Of a DNA stretch of 64,000 nt, positions 1 through 8,521 are shown piece after piece. Source of the DNA: Neobacillus cucumis (GTDB lineage: Bacteria > Bacillota > Bacilli > Bacillales_B > DSM-18226); the NCBI RefSeq assembly GCF_023715505.1, contig NZ_JAMBOH010000006.1, positions 124,001-188,000 of the forward strand, read 5' to 3'. The notes under the pieces are model-generated. The model saw nothing but the letters and a program-made list of their open reading frames with translations, was not told the origin of the DNA and searched no databases. Position numbers and translations under genes: made by a program. Within the stretch, counting starts at the first letter, position 1. Each line of letters begins with the position of its first letter.

Positions 1-14
1 TAGTAGTCGAGCGG

Positions 15-1286
15 TTAAGCGGTGATTCTCTTTCTTTGTTTTTCAAACACATAAAACATCAACCAATATAATCCCGCACTTGCAAGTGCCAGTAGACAAA
101 GAATATAGAAAGTCCAGTCATAACCTGCCCAAACAGTCATTGGAATGGCAAGGGGGGCAATTGTCCGGCTGATAGTAAATCGCAAGCTCGCCGCCGCGAA
201 ATACTGACCTCTCATATGCTCTGGTGCCAGTTTGGAAACGAAACCTTGCTGCAGTCCGGCTCCCATTAATTCTGCAAACGTAAAAATGGCCATCGCCAAA
301 ATTAAACCCCAAATCCAATGTGTCTGGCTAAAAATAACGATCGATACCGCATAAACAACGGAAGAGAGGGCGAAGACATTTCTTTCGTAATATCTCCCCA
401 TCCATCTAGTTACATAGACAGTCAGCAGGGCTACGAGAAAGCCATTTTCAGCCAGCACAATTCCAAAAACCTGCTCCCCTTTTATACGAAACGACCAATC
501 CCCAATGATAAACAAACTCTGATCTTTTACAAAATCCTTTATATAGACAGGAATTAATAAGTCCAATTGCATAAAGGTCTGACCTGCTAAGATTCCAGCG
601 ATAATAAACAGGAGGAAGGTTTTATCCTTCACAATTAAAGTGTAATCTCTCATTTGATTTCCTAAAAAGTAATACCACTTTCCTTCACTAGAAAGTGAAG
701 CCCTTCTTTGCAGTGGTACCGTCTCGCGGGTCCATTTTGTCAGAATCAAGCCGACTAAAATACAAACCATCGCGGCAAAAAGTAACAGCTGAAAGCGATA
801 TTGGACATAAAAAATGGAACCTAAAATGGGTCCGGCTACTACAGCTATATTAATCGATGTATAAAAGATAGCAAACACATCGCTGCGATCTTTCTCCTTA
901 ACCACGTCTGCAACCATGGCCTGGCTCGCTGGCCAGTAGAAGGAACCAAACACACCTGCTATTGTAAAAGCTACAAAGCCTAACCACGGCGACGTTAGCC
1001 ATGGTGAGCTGGCTAAGGCGAAGCATAAGTATGAAAGCCCCTGCCCGATGGATGCAAGGACCATCATCCGTTTTCGCCCAAAGCGATCGGCGAAATAACC
1101 TCCCATCAGGTTAGCCAATACTGAAAAAATCTGGGAAAACACTAATAATAAACCTGCTTTACTCTTGCCAAACTCTTCAGCAAAGTAAATCGACAAGAAC
1201 GGAAAAAACATCCAATAGGTGATATTCAACAAGGCTTCCGAACCTAATCGAACCTTTAAATTTGCATCCCAGTCCCTTATCCTCAT
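15..1286 (-). CDS. MFS efflux transporter
   Basis: A 423-residue, strongly hydrophobic protein with about 12 membrane segments. The family signature between segments 2 and 3 is visible as GGYFADRFGRKRMM near residue 60, typical of drug/proton antiporter-type MFS carriers. The start is placed at the ATG of MRIRDW, because an AACGAGG-type ribosome binding site lies just upstream; the ten-codon extension to an earlier ATG has no such site. It is divergent from topB and looks monocistronic. The substrate cannot be inferred; a multidrug exporter is the usual database label for relatives, and that is only a family-level guess. Confidence 0.85.
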   Translation of the reverse strand: MRIRDWDANLKVRLGSEALLNITYWMFFPFLSIYFAEEFGKSKAGLLLVFSQIFSVLANLMGGYFADRFGRKRMMVLASIGQGLSYLCFALASSPWLTSPWLGFVAFTIAGVFGSFYWPASQAMVADVVKEKDRSDVFAIFYTSINIAVVAGPILGSIFYVQYRFQLLLFAAMVCILVGLILTKWTRETVPLQRRASLSSEGKWYYFLGNQMRDYTLIVKDKTFLLFIIAGILAGQTFMQLDLLIPVYIKDFVKDQSLFIIGDWSFRIKGEQVFGIVLAENGFLVALLTVYVTRWMGRYYERNVFALSSVVYAVSIVIFSQTHWIWGLILAMAIFTFAELMGAGLQQGFVSKLAPEHMRGQYFAAASLRFTISRTIAPLAIPMTVWAGYDWTFYILCLLALASAGLYWLMFYVFEKQRKRITA

Positions 1287-1561
1287 AAAAAACCTCGTTT
1301 CTCTTTTGCATGCCACTCCATCATACTATCCCATTGGAAGTGGTTTCAAGAAAAAATGGGCAGGTAGGCCTGTCTTTTATAAGAATTGTCTACCTTTATT
1401 TTCACCTTTTAAAAGTTTTAGAAATTAAGTATGTAACTGATTGCTTGTCAATTGTTCATTGAGTATTTTGAAGCATCAAACATGGACAAGCTTTTCTGCA
1501 ATTCAAGGGATTGTATGCTATATTAAAGTTCAATGGCTTTCCGAAAGGGTGTTTAGAAAAA

Positions 1562-3751
1562 GTGAAAAAAAGTGTTGTAATAGCTGAAAAACCTTCAGTC
1601 GCTCGAGATATTGCGCGTGTATTGAATTGTCATAAAAAAGGTAATGGTTTTTTAGAAGGAGATAAATATATTGTAACATGGGCGTTAGGACATTTAGTTA
1701 CGCTTGCAGACCCTGAAGTGTATGACGATAAATATAAAACGTGGAAATTAGAAGATTTACCTATGTTGCCGAATGAATTAAAGCTGGTCGTTATTAAGCA
1801 AACGAGTAAGCAGTTTCATTCAGTGAAGAGCCAACTACAGCGTTCTGATGTAGAAGAGATTGTAATAGCAACAGATAGTGCTCGTGAGGGGGAACTAGTT
1901 GCACGGTGGATTCTTGCTAAGGCAAAGGTAAATAAACCCACAAAACGGTTATGGATTTCATCCGTTACAGACAAGGCAATTAAAGAAGGATTTCAAAAGC
2001 TGAGAAATGGGAAGGAGTATGAAAATCTATATCTTTCTGCAGTAGCGCGCTCTGAAGCTGACTGGTATATCGGTCTTAATGCTACCCGGGCACTAACGAC
2101 AAAGTTTAATGCGCAATTAAATTGCGGGCGTGTGCAAACTCCGGTTGTAGCAATTGTTGCAGCACGTGAAGATGAGATTAAAAATTTCAAATCTCAAGAC
2201 TTTTATGGAATCGAAGCACAAACGGTTGATGGCTTAAAACTAACCTGGCAAAATGCTAAAGGCGATAGTCGCAGCTTTGATAAGGAAAAGATCGATGAGA
2301 TTGTGAGAAAACTTGGCAGGAAAAATGCTATTGTAACTGAGATTGAGAAAAAGCCGAAGAAGTCATTCTCTCCGGGTCTTTATGATTTAACAGAATTACA
2401 GCGTGATGCCAATAAAATCTTTGGCTACTCTGCTAAAGAAACGCTAAATATTATGCAGAAGCTTTACGAACAACATAAAGTATTAACGTATCCTCGTACG
2501 GATTCACGCTTTATCTCATCAGATATTGTTCCAACGCTTTCAGAACGTCTTAAAGCATGTTCAATAGGAGATTATCGTCCGTTAGTAAATAAAGTATTAA
2601 AGAAACCAATAAAGGCTTCTAAATTATTTGTAGATGATAGCAAAGTAAGTGATCACCATGCGATTATTCCAACTGAAGGGTATGTGAATTTCTCAGCATT
2701 TACCGATAAAGAACGCAAAATATATGATTTAGTTATTAAACGCTTCCTAGCAGTATTATTTCCTGCATTTGAGTACGAACAATTAACGTTACGTGCAAAA
2801 ATTGGTGATGAAAATTTCATTGCACGTGGAAAAACCATTCTGAACTCCGGATGGAAAGAAGTATATGAAAACCGCTATGAAGATGATGATAATCCAGACG
2901 ACTTAAAGGAGCAGATTTTACCCCGAATAGAAAAAGGTGATACATTAAATGTTACATTAATCGCCCAAACGTCAGGTCAAACTAAACCGGCTCCACGCTT
3001 TACAGAAGCGAGCATTTTATCAGCAATGGAAAATCCAGCGAAGTATATGGAGAATCAGAATAAACAACTTGCAGACACATTGAAATCTACCGGTGGTCTC
3101 GGTACAGTTGCAACACGTGCTGATATTATTGACAAACTATTTAATTCGTTCTTAATTGAAAAACGCGGAAAAGATATTCATATTACTTCTAAAGGTCGTC
3201 AACTGCTAGATTTAGTTCCAGAAGAACTAAAATCTCCTGCAACTACGGCAGAATGGGAACAAAAGCTTGAGTTAATTGCAAAAGGTAAACTTAAAAAAGA
3301 AACATTTATCAATGAGATGAAGCAGCATACAAAAGAAATCGTTAGAGAAATTAAATCAAGTAATAAAAAGTATAAGCACGACAATATTTCAACAAAATCA
3401 TGTCCTGACTGCGGGAAACCAATGCTTGAGGTAAACGGCAAAAAAGGGAAAATGCTTGTATGTCAGGATCGTGAATGTGGGCATCGCAAAAACGTCTCAC
3501 GCATTACAAATGCGCGCTGCCCACAATGCCGTAAAAAGCTTGAATTACGTGGTGAGGGAGAAGGACAAATCTTTGCATGTCAATGTGGATATCGTGAAAA
3601 GCTATCTGCTTTCGAAGCACGACGCAAAAAGGAATCTCGTGGAAAAGTATCCAAAGGCGACGTCCAAAAGTATTTAAAACAGCAGCAAAAACAAGAAGAG
3701 CCAATCAATTCAGCTCTGGCTGATGCTTTAAGAAAGTTAAACCTAGAGTAG
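1562..3751 (+). CDS. topB: DNA topoisomerase III
   Basis: Type IA topoisomerase that cuts and rejoins one DNA strand to decatenate DNA. The Toprim start (VVIAEKPSVA, residues 4-13), the DSAREGE acidic motif (about residue 105) and the active-site tyrosine in LTYPRTDS (about residue 310) are all present. Two C-terminal zinc-ribbon-like Cys clusters follow (about residues 614-680). I chose the GTG at 1562 because it follows a GAAAGGGTG binding site and gives 729 residues, about the size of B. subtilis TopB; an in-frame ATG 51 bases upstream adds a non-conserved segment. It stands alone between a divergent MFS gene and hutH. Confidence 0.95.
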   Translation: MKKSVVIAEKPSVARDIARVLNCHKKGNGFLEGDKYIVTWALGHLVTLADPEVYDDKYKTWKLEDLPMLPNELKLVVIKQTSKQFHSVKSQLQRSDVEEIVIATDSAREGELVARWILAKAKVNKPTKRLWISSVTDKAIKEGFQKLRNGKEYENLYLSAVARSEADWYIGLNATRALTTKFNAQLNCGRVQTPVVAIVAAREDEIKNFKSQDFYGIEAQTVDGLKLTWQNAKGDSRSFDKEKIDEIVRKLGRKNAIVTEIEKKPKKSFSPGLYDLTELQRDANKIFGYSAKETLNIMQKLYEQHKVLTYPRTDSRFISSDIVPTLSERLKACSIGDYRPLVNKVLKKPIKASKLFVDDSKVSDHHAIIPTEGYVNFSAFTDKERKIYDLVIKRFLAVLFPAFEYEQLTLRAKIGDENFIARGKTILNSGWKEVYENRYEDDDNPDDLKEQILPRIEKGDTLNVTLIAQTSGQTKPAPRFTEASILSAMENPAKYMENQNKQLADTLKSTGGLGTVATRADIIDKLFNSFLIEKRGKDIHITSKGRQLLDLVPEELKSPATTAEWEQKLELIAKGKLKKETFINEMKQHTKEIVREIKSSNKKYKHDNISTKSCPDCGKPMLEVNGKKGKMLVCQDRECGHRKNVSRITNARCPQCRKKLELRGEGEGQIFACQCGYREKLSAFEARRKKESRGKVSKGDVQKYLKQQQKQEEPINSALADALRKLNLE

Positions 3752-3957
3752 GCATATACTCGCATCGGTGGCAGTGATACATTCCTTAATATCTGTTCTC
3801 TTAGCTCAAGCTTCGATTGCCCGGATGAGAAATTGTTTTTTCTCCGGTTAAATTGGATTGACAGCCAATCTTTTCCTAACATACAATAAAATTACCGGAA
3901 TAGTTATAGATTGGAATGAAGAGACATGCGGCATTCCCTGAAATATAAACGTCAAAT

Positions 3958-4011
3958 AAGAAAGAGGCTGGATCCCTAATCTAAAAGGTTGAGGAATCCA
4001 GCCTCTTTCTT
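3958..4011 (+). terminator. 16-bp stem-loop between topB and hutH
   Basis: A perfect 16-bp inverted repeat (3958-3973 with 3996-4011, loop 22 nt) whose 3' arm is CTCTTTCTT and runs into a T-rich stretch. It lies 207 bases after topB and 33 before the hutH start. It may terminate topB or act as an attenuator for hutH. In B. subtilis hutH is preceded by a HutP-controlled terminator, but no hutP gene or clear UAG-repeat HutP site is seen here. Confidence 0.7.
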
Positions 4012-4043
4012 TATTCTTCTAAATTGGTAGAGGAGAGAGACAA

Positions 4044-5561
4044 ATGATTACGTTAACAGGTAATGATTTATCCTTAGAGCAAATAAAAGAGGTGTTATAC
4101 GCTAAGAAAAAGGTCGTCGCCTCAACGAGAAGTATGGAGGCTGTCCAAAAAAGCAGGGAGGCAGTTGAAAAAATTGTTTCAGAATCTCGAGTCGTCTATG
4201 GAATCACAACAGGGTTTGGAAAATTTAGCGACGTCTTAATTGATAAAGCCTATGTTCAGGACCTTCAGCTAAATTTAATCCGCTCCCATGCGTGCGGGTT
4301 AGGAGAACCCTTTCCAGAAGTAGTCTCTAAAGCGATGGTTCTACTTCGAGCCAATGCATTGTTAAAAGGGTATTCGGGGATCAGACCTGTTATTATTGAA
4401 AAATTATTAGCGTTAGTAAATTTAGACATTATTCCTGTCATTCCTCAGCAAGGGTCGCTCGGAGCAAGCGGGGACCTCGCTCCACTTTCTCACCTTGCCC
4501 TGGTATTAATTGGCGAAGGGGAGGTATTTTACAAAGGAAAACGGATGGATTCACTTGCAGCCCTTCAGCAGGAAGGGATTAGACCTGTGACATTAGAAGC
4601 TAAAGAAGGTCTCGCCCTCATAAATGGTACACAAGCTACGACGGCAATGGGGGTGGTAGGATACCTAGAAGCAGAAAAGCTTAGCTTTGAAAGTGAATTA
4701 ATAGCCGCTATGACGATAGAAGCTTTAAATGGGATCATGGATGCCTTCACAGAGGAGGTCCAGATTGCAAGAGGTTACAAACAACAAATTGAAACAGCTG
4801 CGAGAATCCGTCATTACTTAAGTGATAGTCTGTTAACAACAAGACAGGGGGAGTTAAGGGTTCAGGATGCTTATTCGTTACGATGTATCCCGCAGGTTCA
4901 TGGTGCCACATGGCAGGCTCTAGATTATGTAAAAGAAAAATTAGAAATCGAGATGAACGCGGCAACGGATAACCCGCTAATCTTTAATGAAGGGGAAAAA
5001 GTAATCTCAGGTGGTAACTTCCATGGACAGCCGATTGCTTTTGCAATGGACTTTATGAAACTTGCGGTTGCAGAACTGGCAAATATTTCAGAAAGAAGGA
5101 TTGAACGATTAGTCAATCCGCAACTAAACGATTTGCCCCCGTTCTTGAGTCCTGAGCCTGGTTTGCAATCTGGTGCCATGATTATGCAATATGCAGCGGC
5201 GTCACTTGTCTCAGAAAACAAAACACTGGCACATCCTGCAAGTGTCGACTCGATTCCATCTTCTGCTAACCAAGAGGACCATGTCAGCATGGGGACGATT
5301 GCCGCTAGGCATGCGTATCAAATTATCCAAAATGTCAGAAGAGTCCTTGCGATTGAATTGATTTGTGCTATGCAGGCAGTTGAAATTCGTGGAATTAATA
5401 AACTGGCAATATATACAAAAGCGTTATATGAAGAAGGGCGTAAACAAGTACCTTCCATTGCAAGAGATCGGGTATTTTCAAAGGATATCGAAAAGGCGGC
5501 TGAATGGTTAAAGCTGCTTGAATTTCATCACTTTATAAAAGAAAATGCAAAAAAGGCGTGA
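4044..5561 (+). CDS. hutH: histidine ammonia-lyase
   Basis: Catalyses L-histidine to urocanate plus ammonia, the first step of histidine degradation. The ASGDLAPL motif (about residues 140-147) supplies the Ala-Ser-Gly that cyclises to the MIO cofactor. YGITTGFG near residue 53 and the SHACG stretch match histidine rather than phenylalanine lyases. Length 505 residues is normal. Start ATG has a GGAGAGAG site. No hutU, hutI, hutG or hutP is adjacent, so the rest of the pathway must be elsewhere or absent. The stop codon lies inside a terminator stem shared with the convergent gene. Confidence 0.93.
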   Translation: MITLTGNDLSLEQIKEVLYAKKKVVASTRSMEAVQKSREAVEKIVSESRVVYGITTGFGKFSDVLIDKAYVQDLQLNLIRSHACGLGEPFPEVVSKAMVLLRANALLKGYSGIRPVIIEKLLALVNLDIIPVIPQQGSLGASGDLAPLSHLALVLIGEGEVFYKGKRMDSLAALQQEGIRPVTLEAKEGLALINGTQATTAMGVVGYLEAEKLSFESELIAAMTIEALNGIMDAFTEEVQIARGYKQQIETAARIRHYLSDSLLTTRQGELRVQDAYSLRCIPQVHGATWQALDYVKEKLEIEMNAATDNPLIFNEGEKVISGGNFHGQPIAFAMDFMKLAVAELANISERRIERLVNPQLNDLPPFLSPEPGLQSGAMIMQYAAASLVSENKTLAHPASVDSIPSSANQEDHVSMGTIAARHAYQIIQNVRRVLAIELICAMQAVEIRGINKLAIYTKALYEEGRKQVPSIARDRVFSKDIEKAAEWLKLLEFHHFIKENAKKA

Positions 5562-5577
5562 AAAACTCACGCCTTTT
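5551..5577. terminator. bidirectional terminator overlapping two stop codons
   Basis: An 11-bp perfect stem (5551-5561 with 5567-5577; arm AAAAGGCGTGA) with a 5-nt loop. The left arm contains the hutH stop TGA and the right arm overlaps the stop of the convergent small gene. A-rich and T-rich arms let it work in both directions. Confidence 0.8.
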
Positions 5578-5779
5578 ACTTCATATGATTTGGGAGCCAG
5601 CGGCCAGTATCTACCCGCCGTTCATCCTCATCCTCGATTCTATTTTTAAAAGCTTCCTGGGTTACAATTAATTCCTCATCCCCAATAGCTTCCTTTACAT
5701 GCTTTTCTGTAAGGCTGTCCTTTGGGAAATTACCTGGATGATTCTTCTTTTTGTGATCAAAATGTTCTCCACGTGCCAA
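5576..5779 (-). CDS. conserved small hydrophilic protein, unknown
   Basis: A 67-residue, highly charged soluble protein, starting ARGEHFDHKKKNHPGNF and ending near GRWLPNHMK. I do not recognise the family. The TTG start at 5779 follows a strong AAAGGAGTG site at the right distance; the ATG 13 codons upstream lacks one. It has no membrane segment or signal peptide. Its charged, His/Lys-rich start is reminiscent of small spore-formers' proteins, but that is only an impression. It converges on hutH and shares its terminator. Confidence 0.65.
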   Translation of the reverse strand: MARGEHFDHKKKNHPGNFPKDSLTEKHVKEAIGDEELIVTQEAFKNRIEDEDERRVDTGRWLPNHMK

Positions 5780-5916
5780 TGTTAACACTCCTTTCGTCTT
5801 CGCAAGTAGTTTCCCCAAACATTCCTGAAAATAAATTGGAATGATTTTTCCAATTTATCTATGGTACATGAGTTGTTATAATTAGAATAGTGTTTTTGTG
5901 AAAGGAGGCAGTGAAC

Positions 5917-6291
5917 ATGGATTTTTTTCAGATTCTTTCAGAAGATAGAATAAAAAAAGCCTATCAAGAAGGTGAATTTGATGCATTACCTGGATTTGGA
6001 AAACCCATGCAGCTTGAGGATTTATCTGGTATTCCTGAGGAACTGCGCATGGCCTATAAAATAATGAAAAATGCCGGTTATACAGAAGAAGAAGAACACT
6101 TACGACAGGAAATGATAGGTATAGAAGACCTGCTCAAAAAATGCGATGAAAATGAAAGAGAAAACCTTCAAAGAAAATTAAATGAAAAACTGTTAAGATT
6201 TAATCAGTTAATGGCAAAACGAGGAGTTAAAACAAATTCATCCTTTTTTAAAAACTATGAGTTAAAGGTGCAGCGTAAAATAAATAAGTAA
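5917..6291 (+). CDS. DUF1992 (DnaJC28-type conserved domain) protein
   Basis: A 124-residue soluble protein. The N-terminal pattern FFQILSEDRIKKAYQEGEFD followed by LPGFGKPM is the hallmark of the DUF1992 family, found in bacteria and in eukaryotic DNAJC28; no J-domain is present here. The second half is charged and helical, probably coiled coil. Function unknown. The ATG at 5917 is preferred over a GTG at 5911 because AAAGGAGG lies eight bases before the ATG. A strong terminator follows immediately, so it is monocistronic. Confidence 0.85.
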   Translation: MDFFQILSEDRIKKAYQEGEFDALPGFGKPMQLEDLSGIPEELRMAYKIMKNAGYTEEEEHLRQEMIGIEDLLKKCDENERENLQRKLNEKLLRFNQLMAKRGVKTNSSFFKNYELKVQRKINK

Positions 6292-6338
6292 AAGCTGGTT
6301 TGATGAAGCGGGGGCTATTCATCACCAGCTTTTTTTCT
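6291..6338 (+). terminator. intrinsic terminator after DUF1992 gene
   Basis: Stem AAAGCTGG/CCAGCTTT extended by TGATGAA/TTCATCA with a two-base bulge, followed by seven or more T. It begins at the stop codon of the upstream gene. Confidence 0.9.
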
Positions 6339-6661
6339 TGTTGAAAAGGTTTGCACATTCTGTCCAATAAAAAGCCAGCAATAACAATAAAGGCGATAGG
6401 GATGGAAAAATTTAAAACATGAATCAACGTCAATACATGACACATCCTTCATTTAATATTTTAAATATTTATTTTATTTAATATTGTTTATATTATATGC
6501 CTATTGTCACAAAATAGACAAATTTAACATTCAGGGATAATTAGGATACTTTTTGTTAATAAAATGGGGATTTTTGTAGAAATACCGGGGAATTTGTTTG
6601 AAAAAGTTGTAAGGAAATTAGTAAAAACTGACAAATTACTACACACTCTAAGAATTCTAAT

Positions 6662-6680
6662 CGATATAATGAACATATCG
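6662..6680 (+). promoter_or_regulatory. candidate promoter/operator of the riboswitch-sinI unit
   Basis: TATAAT at 6665-6670 lies inside an inverted repeat CGATAT-N7-ATATCG (6662-6680), about 90 bases upstream of the riboswitch aptamer core. No good -35 hexamer is seen at 17 bases, so the promoter may need an activator or the -10 match may be chance. The 6446-6660 stretch upstream is very AT-rich and shows no gene I can support. Confidence 0.4.
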
Positions 6681-6749
6681 CTAATTAAATAAGCAAAAGG
6701 ACCTAGATATAAAACATTGGAAAAATGACGATGTATTACTTAAGTAGGG

Positions 6750-6845
6750 AAATCAGAAAAGGGCAAACCTGTTGAAAAGCAGGGACGCAAAGCCGAGGAT
6801 CTAAGGCGATTATGAATTTGCTATGATGGCCGGGTTACCTGGAAT
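6750..6845 (+). promoter_or_regulatory. cyclic-di-GMP-I (GEMM) riboswitch
   Basis: The conserved core is visible in order: GGGCAAACC (6761-6769), a hairpin CCTGTT-GAAA-AGCAGG whose GAAA tetraloop is characteristic, GGACGCAAAGCC (6783-6794), a CTAAGG half of the tetraloop receptor (6801-6806) with its partner CTATGATGG (6821-6829), and CGGGTTACC (6831-6839). The base equivalent to Vc2 G20 is G, which favours c-di-GMP over cGAMP. The aptamer ends about 30 bases before the sinI ATG with no intrinsic terminator between, so control of translation is more likely than attenuation. Whether ligand turns expression on or off cannot be read directly. Confidence 0.9.
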
Positions 6846-6871
6846 ACAGTGTATTTTGGGGAGTGAGTAAA

Positions 6872-7015
6872 ATGTTAATTACTGAAAAAGACGTGGATGT
6901 TGTGGATCAGGAATGGATGGACCTTATTTTAGAGGCAAGAAAACTTGGACTCTCCATTGAGGATGTGCGGAATTTTCTTACTCATGATGATTTGGAGTCA
7001 TCAGGTACATATTAA
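6872..7015 (+). CDS. sinI: SinI-like antirepressor
   Basis: A 47-residue protein. Its centre, VDQEWMDLILEARKLGLSIE, matches the B. subtilis SinI helical hook region that binds SinR (LDQEWVELMVEAKEANISPE), and continues DVRNFL. It is also visibly similar to the C-terminal dimer domain of the neighbouring SinR (NDWMNLVKEAMNSGVSKEQF), as expected for a protein that displaces SinR self-association. Known role of the family: antagonise SinR and release biofilm matrix genes. The ATG follows a GGGGAGTGAG binding site directly downstream of the c-di-GMP riboswitch. It is oriented toward sinR and ends in a shared terminator. Confidence 0.85.
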   Translation: MLITEKDVDVVDQEWMDLILEARKLGLSIEDVRNFLTHDDLESSGTY

Positions 7016-7020
7016 AAAAA

Positions 7021-7060
7021 GCATTCTACAAAATAATCGCTTTTGTAGAATGCTTTTTTT
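7021..7060. terminator. bidirectional sinI/sinR terminator
   Basis: Perfect 13-bp stem GCATTCTACAAAA / TTTTGTAGAATGC with a 7-nt loop, flanked by seven A on the left and seven T on the right. It ends both convergent genes; the T run reaches the sinR stop codon. Confidence 0.92.
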
Positions 7061-7388
7061 ATTCATGATTATTTTGATTAATCCGCCATTTATTAAATTC
7101 GAGAAAATCCCGGAATTGCTCTTTCGAAACACCAGAATTCATGGCTTCTTTAACAAGGTTCATCCAATCATTATCTAAGTCGTCCTTATCGATTTGTTCG
7201 TGAATTAGATGTTCAACAGGAAGATTTAAAACGCCAGCTATTTTTTCAAGAAATTGAATAGATGGATTCTTTTGCAGATTTCTTTCTAGTGAACTTAAAT
7301 AAGATTTAGCAACTCCCGCTTGTTCAGCAAGTTCGGATAGTGACATCTTCTTTTCTAAGCGAAATTTTTTTACGCGGTCACCAATCAT
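7059..7388 (-). CDS. sinR: SinR-type transition-state/biofilm repressor
   Basis: A 109-residue protein with an N-terminal Xre helix-turn-helix: MIGDRVKKFR, then SLSELAEQAGVAKSYLSSLE and NPSIQFLEKIAGVL, nearly identical to B. subtilis SinR, and a C-terminal SinR/SinI dimer domain (NDWMNLVKEAM, SGVSKEQFRDFLEF). SinR represses matrix operons and is released by SinI. Here it is on the opposite strand from sinI, not downstream in the same operon. The ribosome binding site is weak (AGGTG about 14 bases upstream), but the MIG start matches the family. A nested palindrome lies 32 bases upstream and could be an operator. Confidence 0.93.
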   Translation of the reverse strand: MIGDRVKKFRLEKKMSLSELAEQAGVAKSYLSSLERNLQKNPSIQFLEKIAGVLNLPVEHLIHEQIDKDDLDNDWMNLVKEAMNSGVSKEQFRDFLEFNKWRINQNNHE

Positions 7389-7419
7389 TGAGTCTCACAC
7401 ACCTACATTTTAATTTTTT

Positions 7420-7450
7420 CCGATTAATAATGTAATTACGTTTTAATCGG
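7420..7450. promoter_or_regulatory. nested palindrome upstream of sinR
   Basis: CCGATTAA (7420-7427) and TTAATCGG (7443-7450) form an inverted repeat around a second palindrome GTAATTAC (7432-7439). It sits 32-62 bases before the sinR start in its promoter region. It does not resemble the published SinR box (GTTCTYT), so another regulator is more likely. Inference only. Confidence 0.45.
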
Positions 7451-7695
7451 TTAGACTTCTTTATATATATTCTATCAAAAAGGATGTGAAAGTACCATAT
7501 TAAGAACGGACTATTATTACAATATCATGAACTATGTGAATATCTTCCTAGACCTGTGACTTAAGGAAGGTATGTTTTGAAAAAATCACTAGATAGCGTT
7601 AATATTAATGTATGAAGGTATATTTTCTAATCCACACTTCAACGAACAATACATAATGAATGTACATAAATATAATCAAAAAGGCAGGGAAACAG

Positions 7696-8445
7696 ATGAT
7701 TGTCTTAAAATCACAACGTGAGATTGAAGCAATGAAAAAGGCTGGAGAAATACTTGCAGCTTGTCATAAGGAAATTGCTAAATTAATAAAACCAGGTGTC
7801 ACCACGTGGGAAATAGAAGAATTTGTGGATGAATTTTTAAAGAAAAATGGAGCAACACCTGAACAAAAAGGGTATAAAGGTTATGAGTATGCAACTTGTG
7901 CAAGTATTAATGACGAGGTATGCCATGGTTTCCCTAGGAAAGAGCCATTAAAAGATGGTGATATTGTCACGATTGATATGGTTGTTAATTATAATGGTGC
8001 ATTGGCAGATTCAGCTTGGTCTTACGGTGTTGGCCAGATTTCGGAGGAAGCAACCCATTTATTAATGGTAACAAAGGAAGCTTTATACAAAGGGATTGAG
8101 CAGGCTGTTGTCGGCAATCGAATTGGAGATATTGGCCATGCGATTCAAACGTATGTAGAAGGTGAAGGTTTTTCTGTTGTTCGTGATTTTATTGGTCACG
8201 GTATCGGCGCAGTTATGCACGAGAAACCAGATGTTCCGCATTATGGACTCCCAGGTAAGGGGGCACGAATTAAAGAGGGGATGGTATTTACCATTGAGCC
8301 AATGGTAAACATCGGCCGCTACCAGACCAAAATGGATTTGAACGGCTGGACTGCTAGAACCATTGATGGAAAATATTCTGCTCAATATGAGCACACCCTT
8401 GCCATTACAAAGGATGGTCCAATCATTTTAACTGAACAGAAATAA
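7696..8445 (+). CDS. map: type I methionine aminopeptidase
   Basis: Removes the N-terminal methionine from new proteins. The pita-bread fold metal ligands are all seen: Asp in VTIDMVV and GALADSAW, His in FIGHGIGAVMH, Glu in FTIEPM and YEHTLAI. At 249 residues it is the minimal type I enzyme without an N-terminal extension. The ATG at 7696 follows AAGGCAGGG; the 12-codon upstream extension is unlikely. It is monocistronic, ending in a strong terminator. B. subtilis carries two such genes; this lone copy, away from the ribosomal protein cluster, may be the accessory one. Confidence 0.93.
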   Translation: MIVLKSQREIEAMKKAGEILAACHKEIAKLIKPGVTTWEIEEFVDEFLKKNGATPEQKGYKGYEYATCASINDEVCHGFPRKEPLKDGDIVTIDMVVNYNGALADSAWSYGVGQISEEATHLLMVTKEALYKGIEQAVVGNRIGDIGHAIQTYVEGEGFSVVRDFIGHGIGAVMHEKPDVPHYGLPGKGARIKEGMVFTIEPMVNIGRYQTKMDLNGWTARTIDGKYSAQYEHTLAITKDGPIILTEQK

Positions 8446-8447
8446 AC

Positions 8448-8488
8448 AAAAGACCCGTTATTTTAAAAAACAAAATAACGGGTCTTTT
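8448..8488 (+). terminator. terminator after map
   Basis: Perfect 17-bp stem AAAAGACCCGTTATTTT with its complement at 8472-8488, ending in a T run. Confidence 0.92.
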
Positions 8489-8521
8489 AATTATCAGATA
8501 AAAATTTTTTAACTCTAAGTA

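Noticed and set aside
4925..5290. 121-codon minus-strand frame in hutH
   Set aside because: Shadow of hutH, no family resemblance.
6248..6445. Minus-strand 65-codon frame with a possible membrane segment (SIPIAFIVIAGFLLD)
   Set aside because: It runs through the DUF1992 terminator and overlaps its 3' end by 44 bases, and the binding site is poorly spaced. A short real peptide cannot be excluded.
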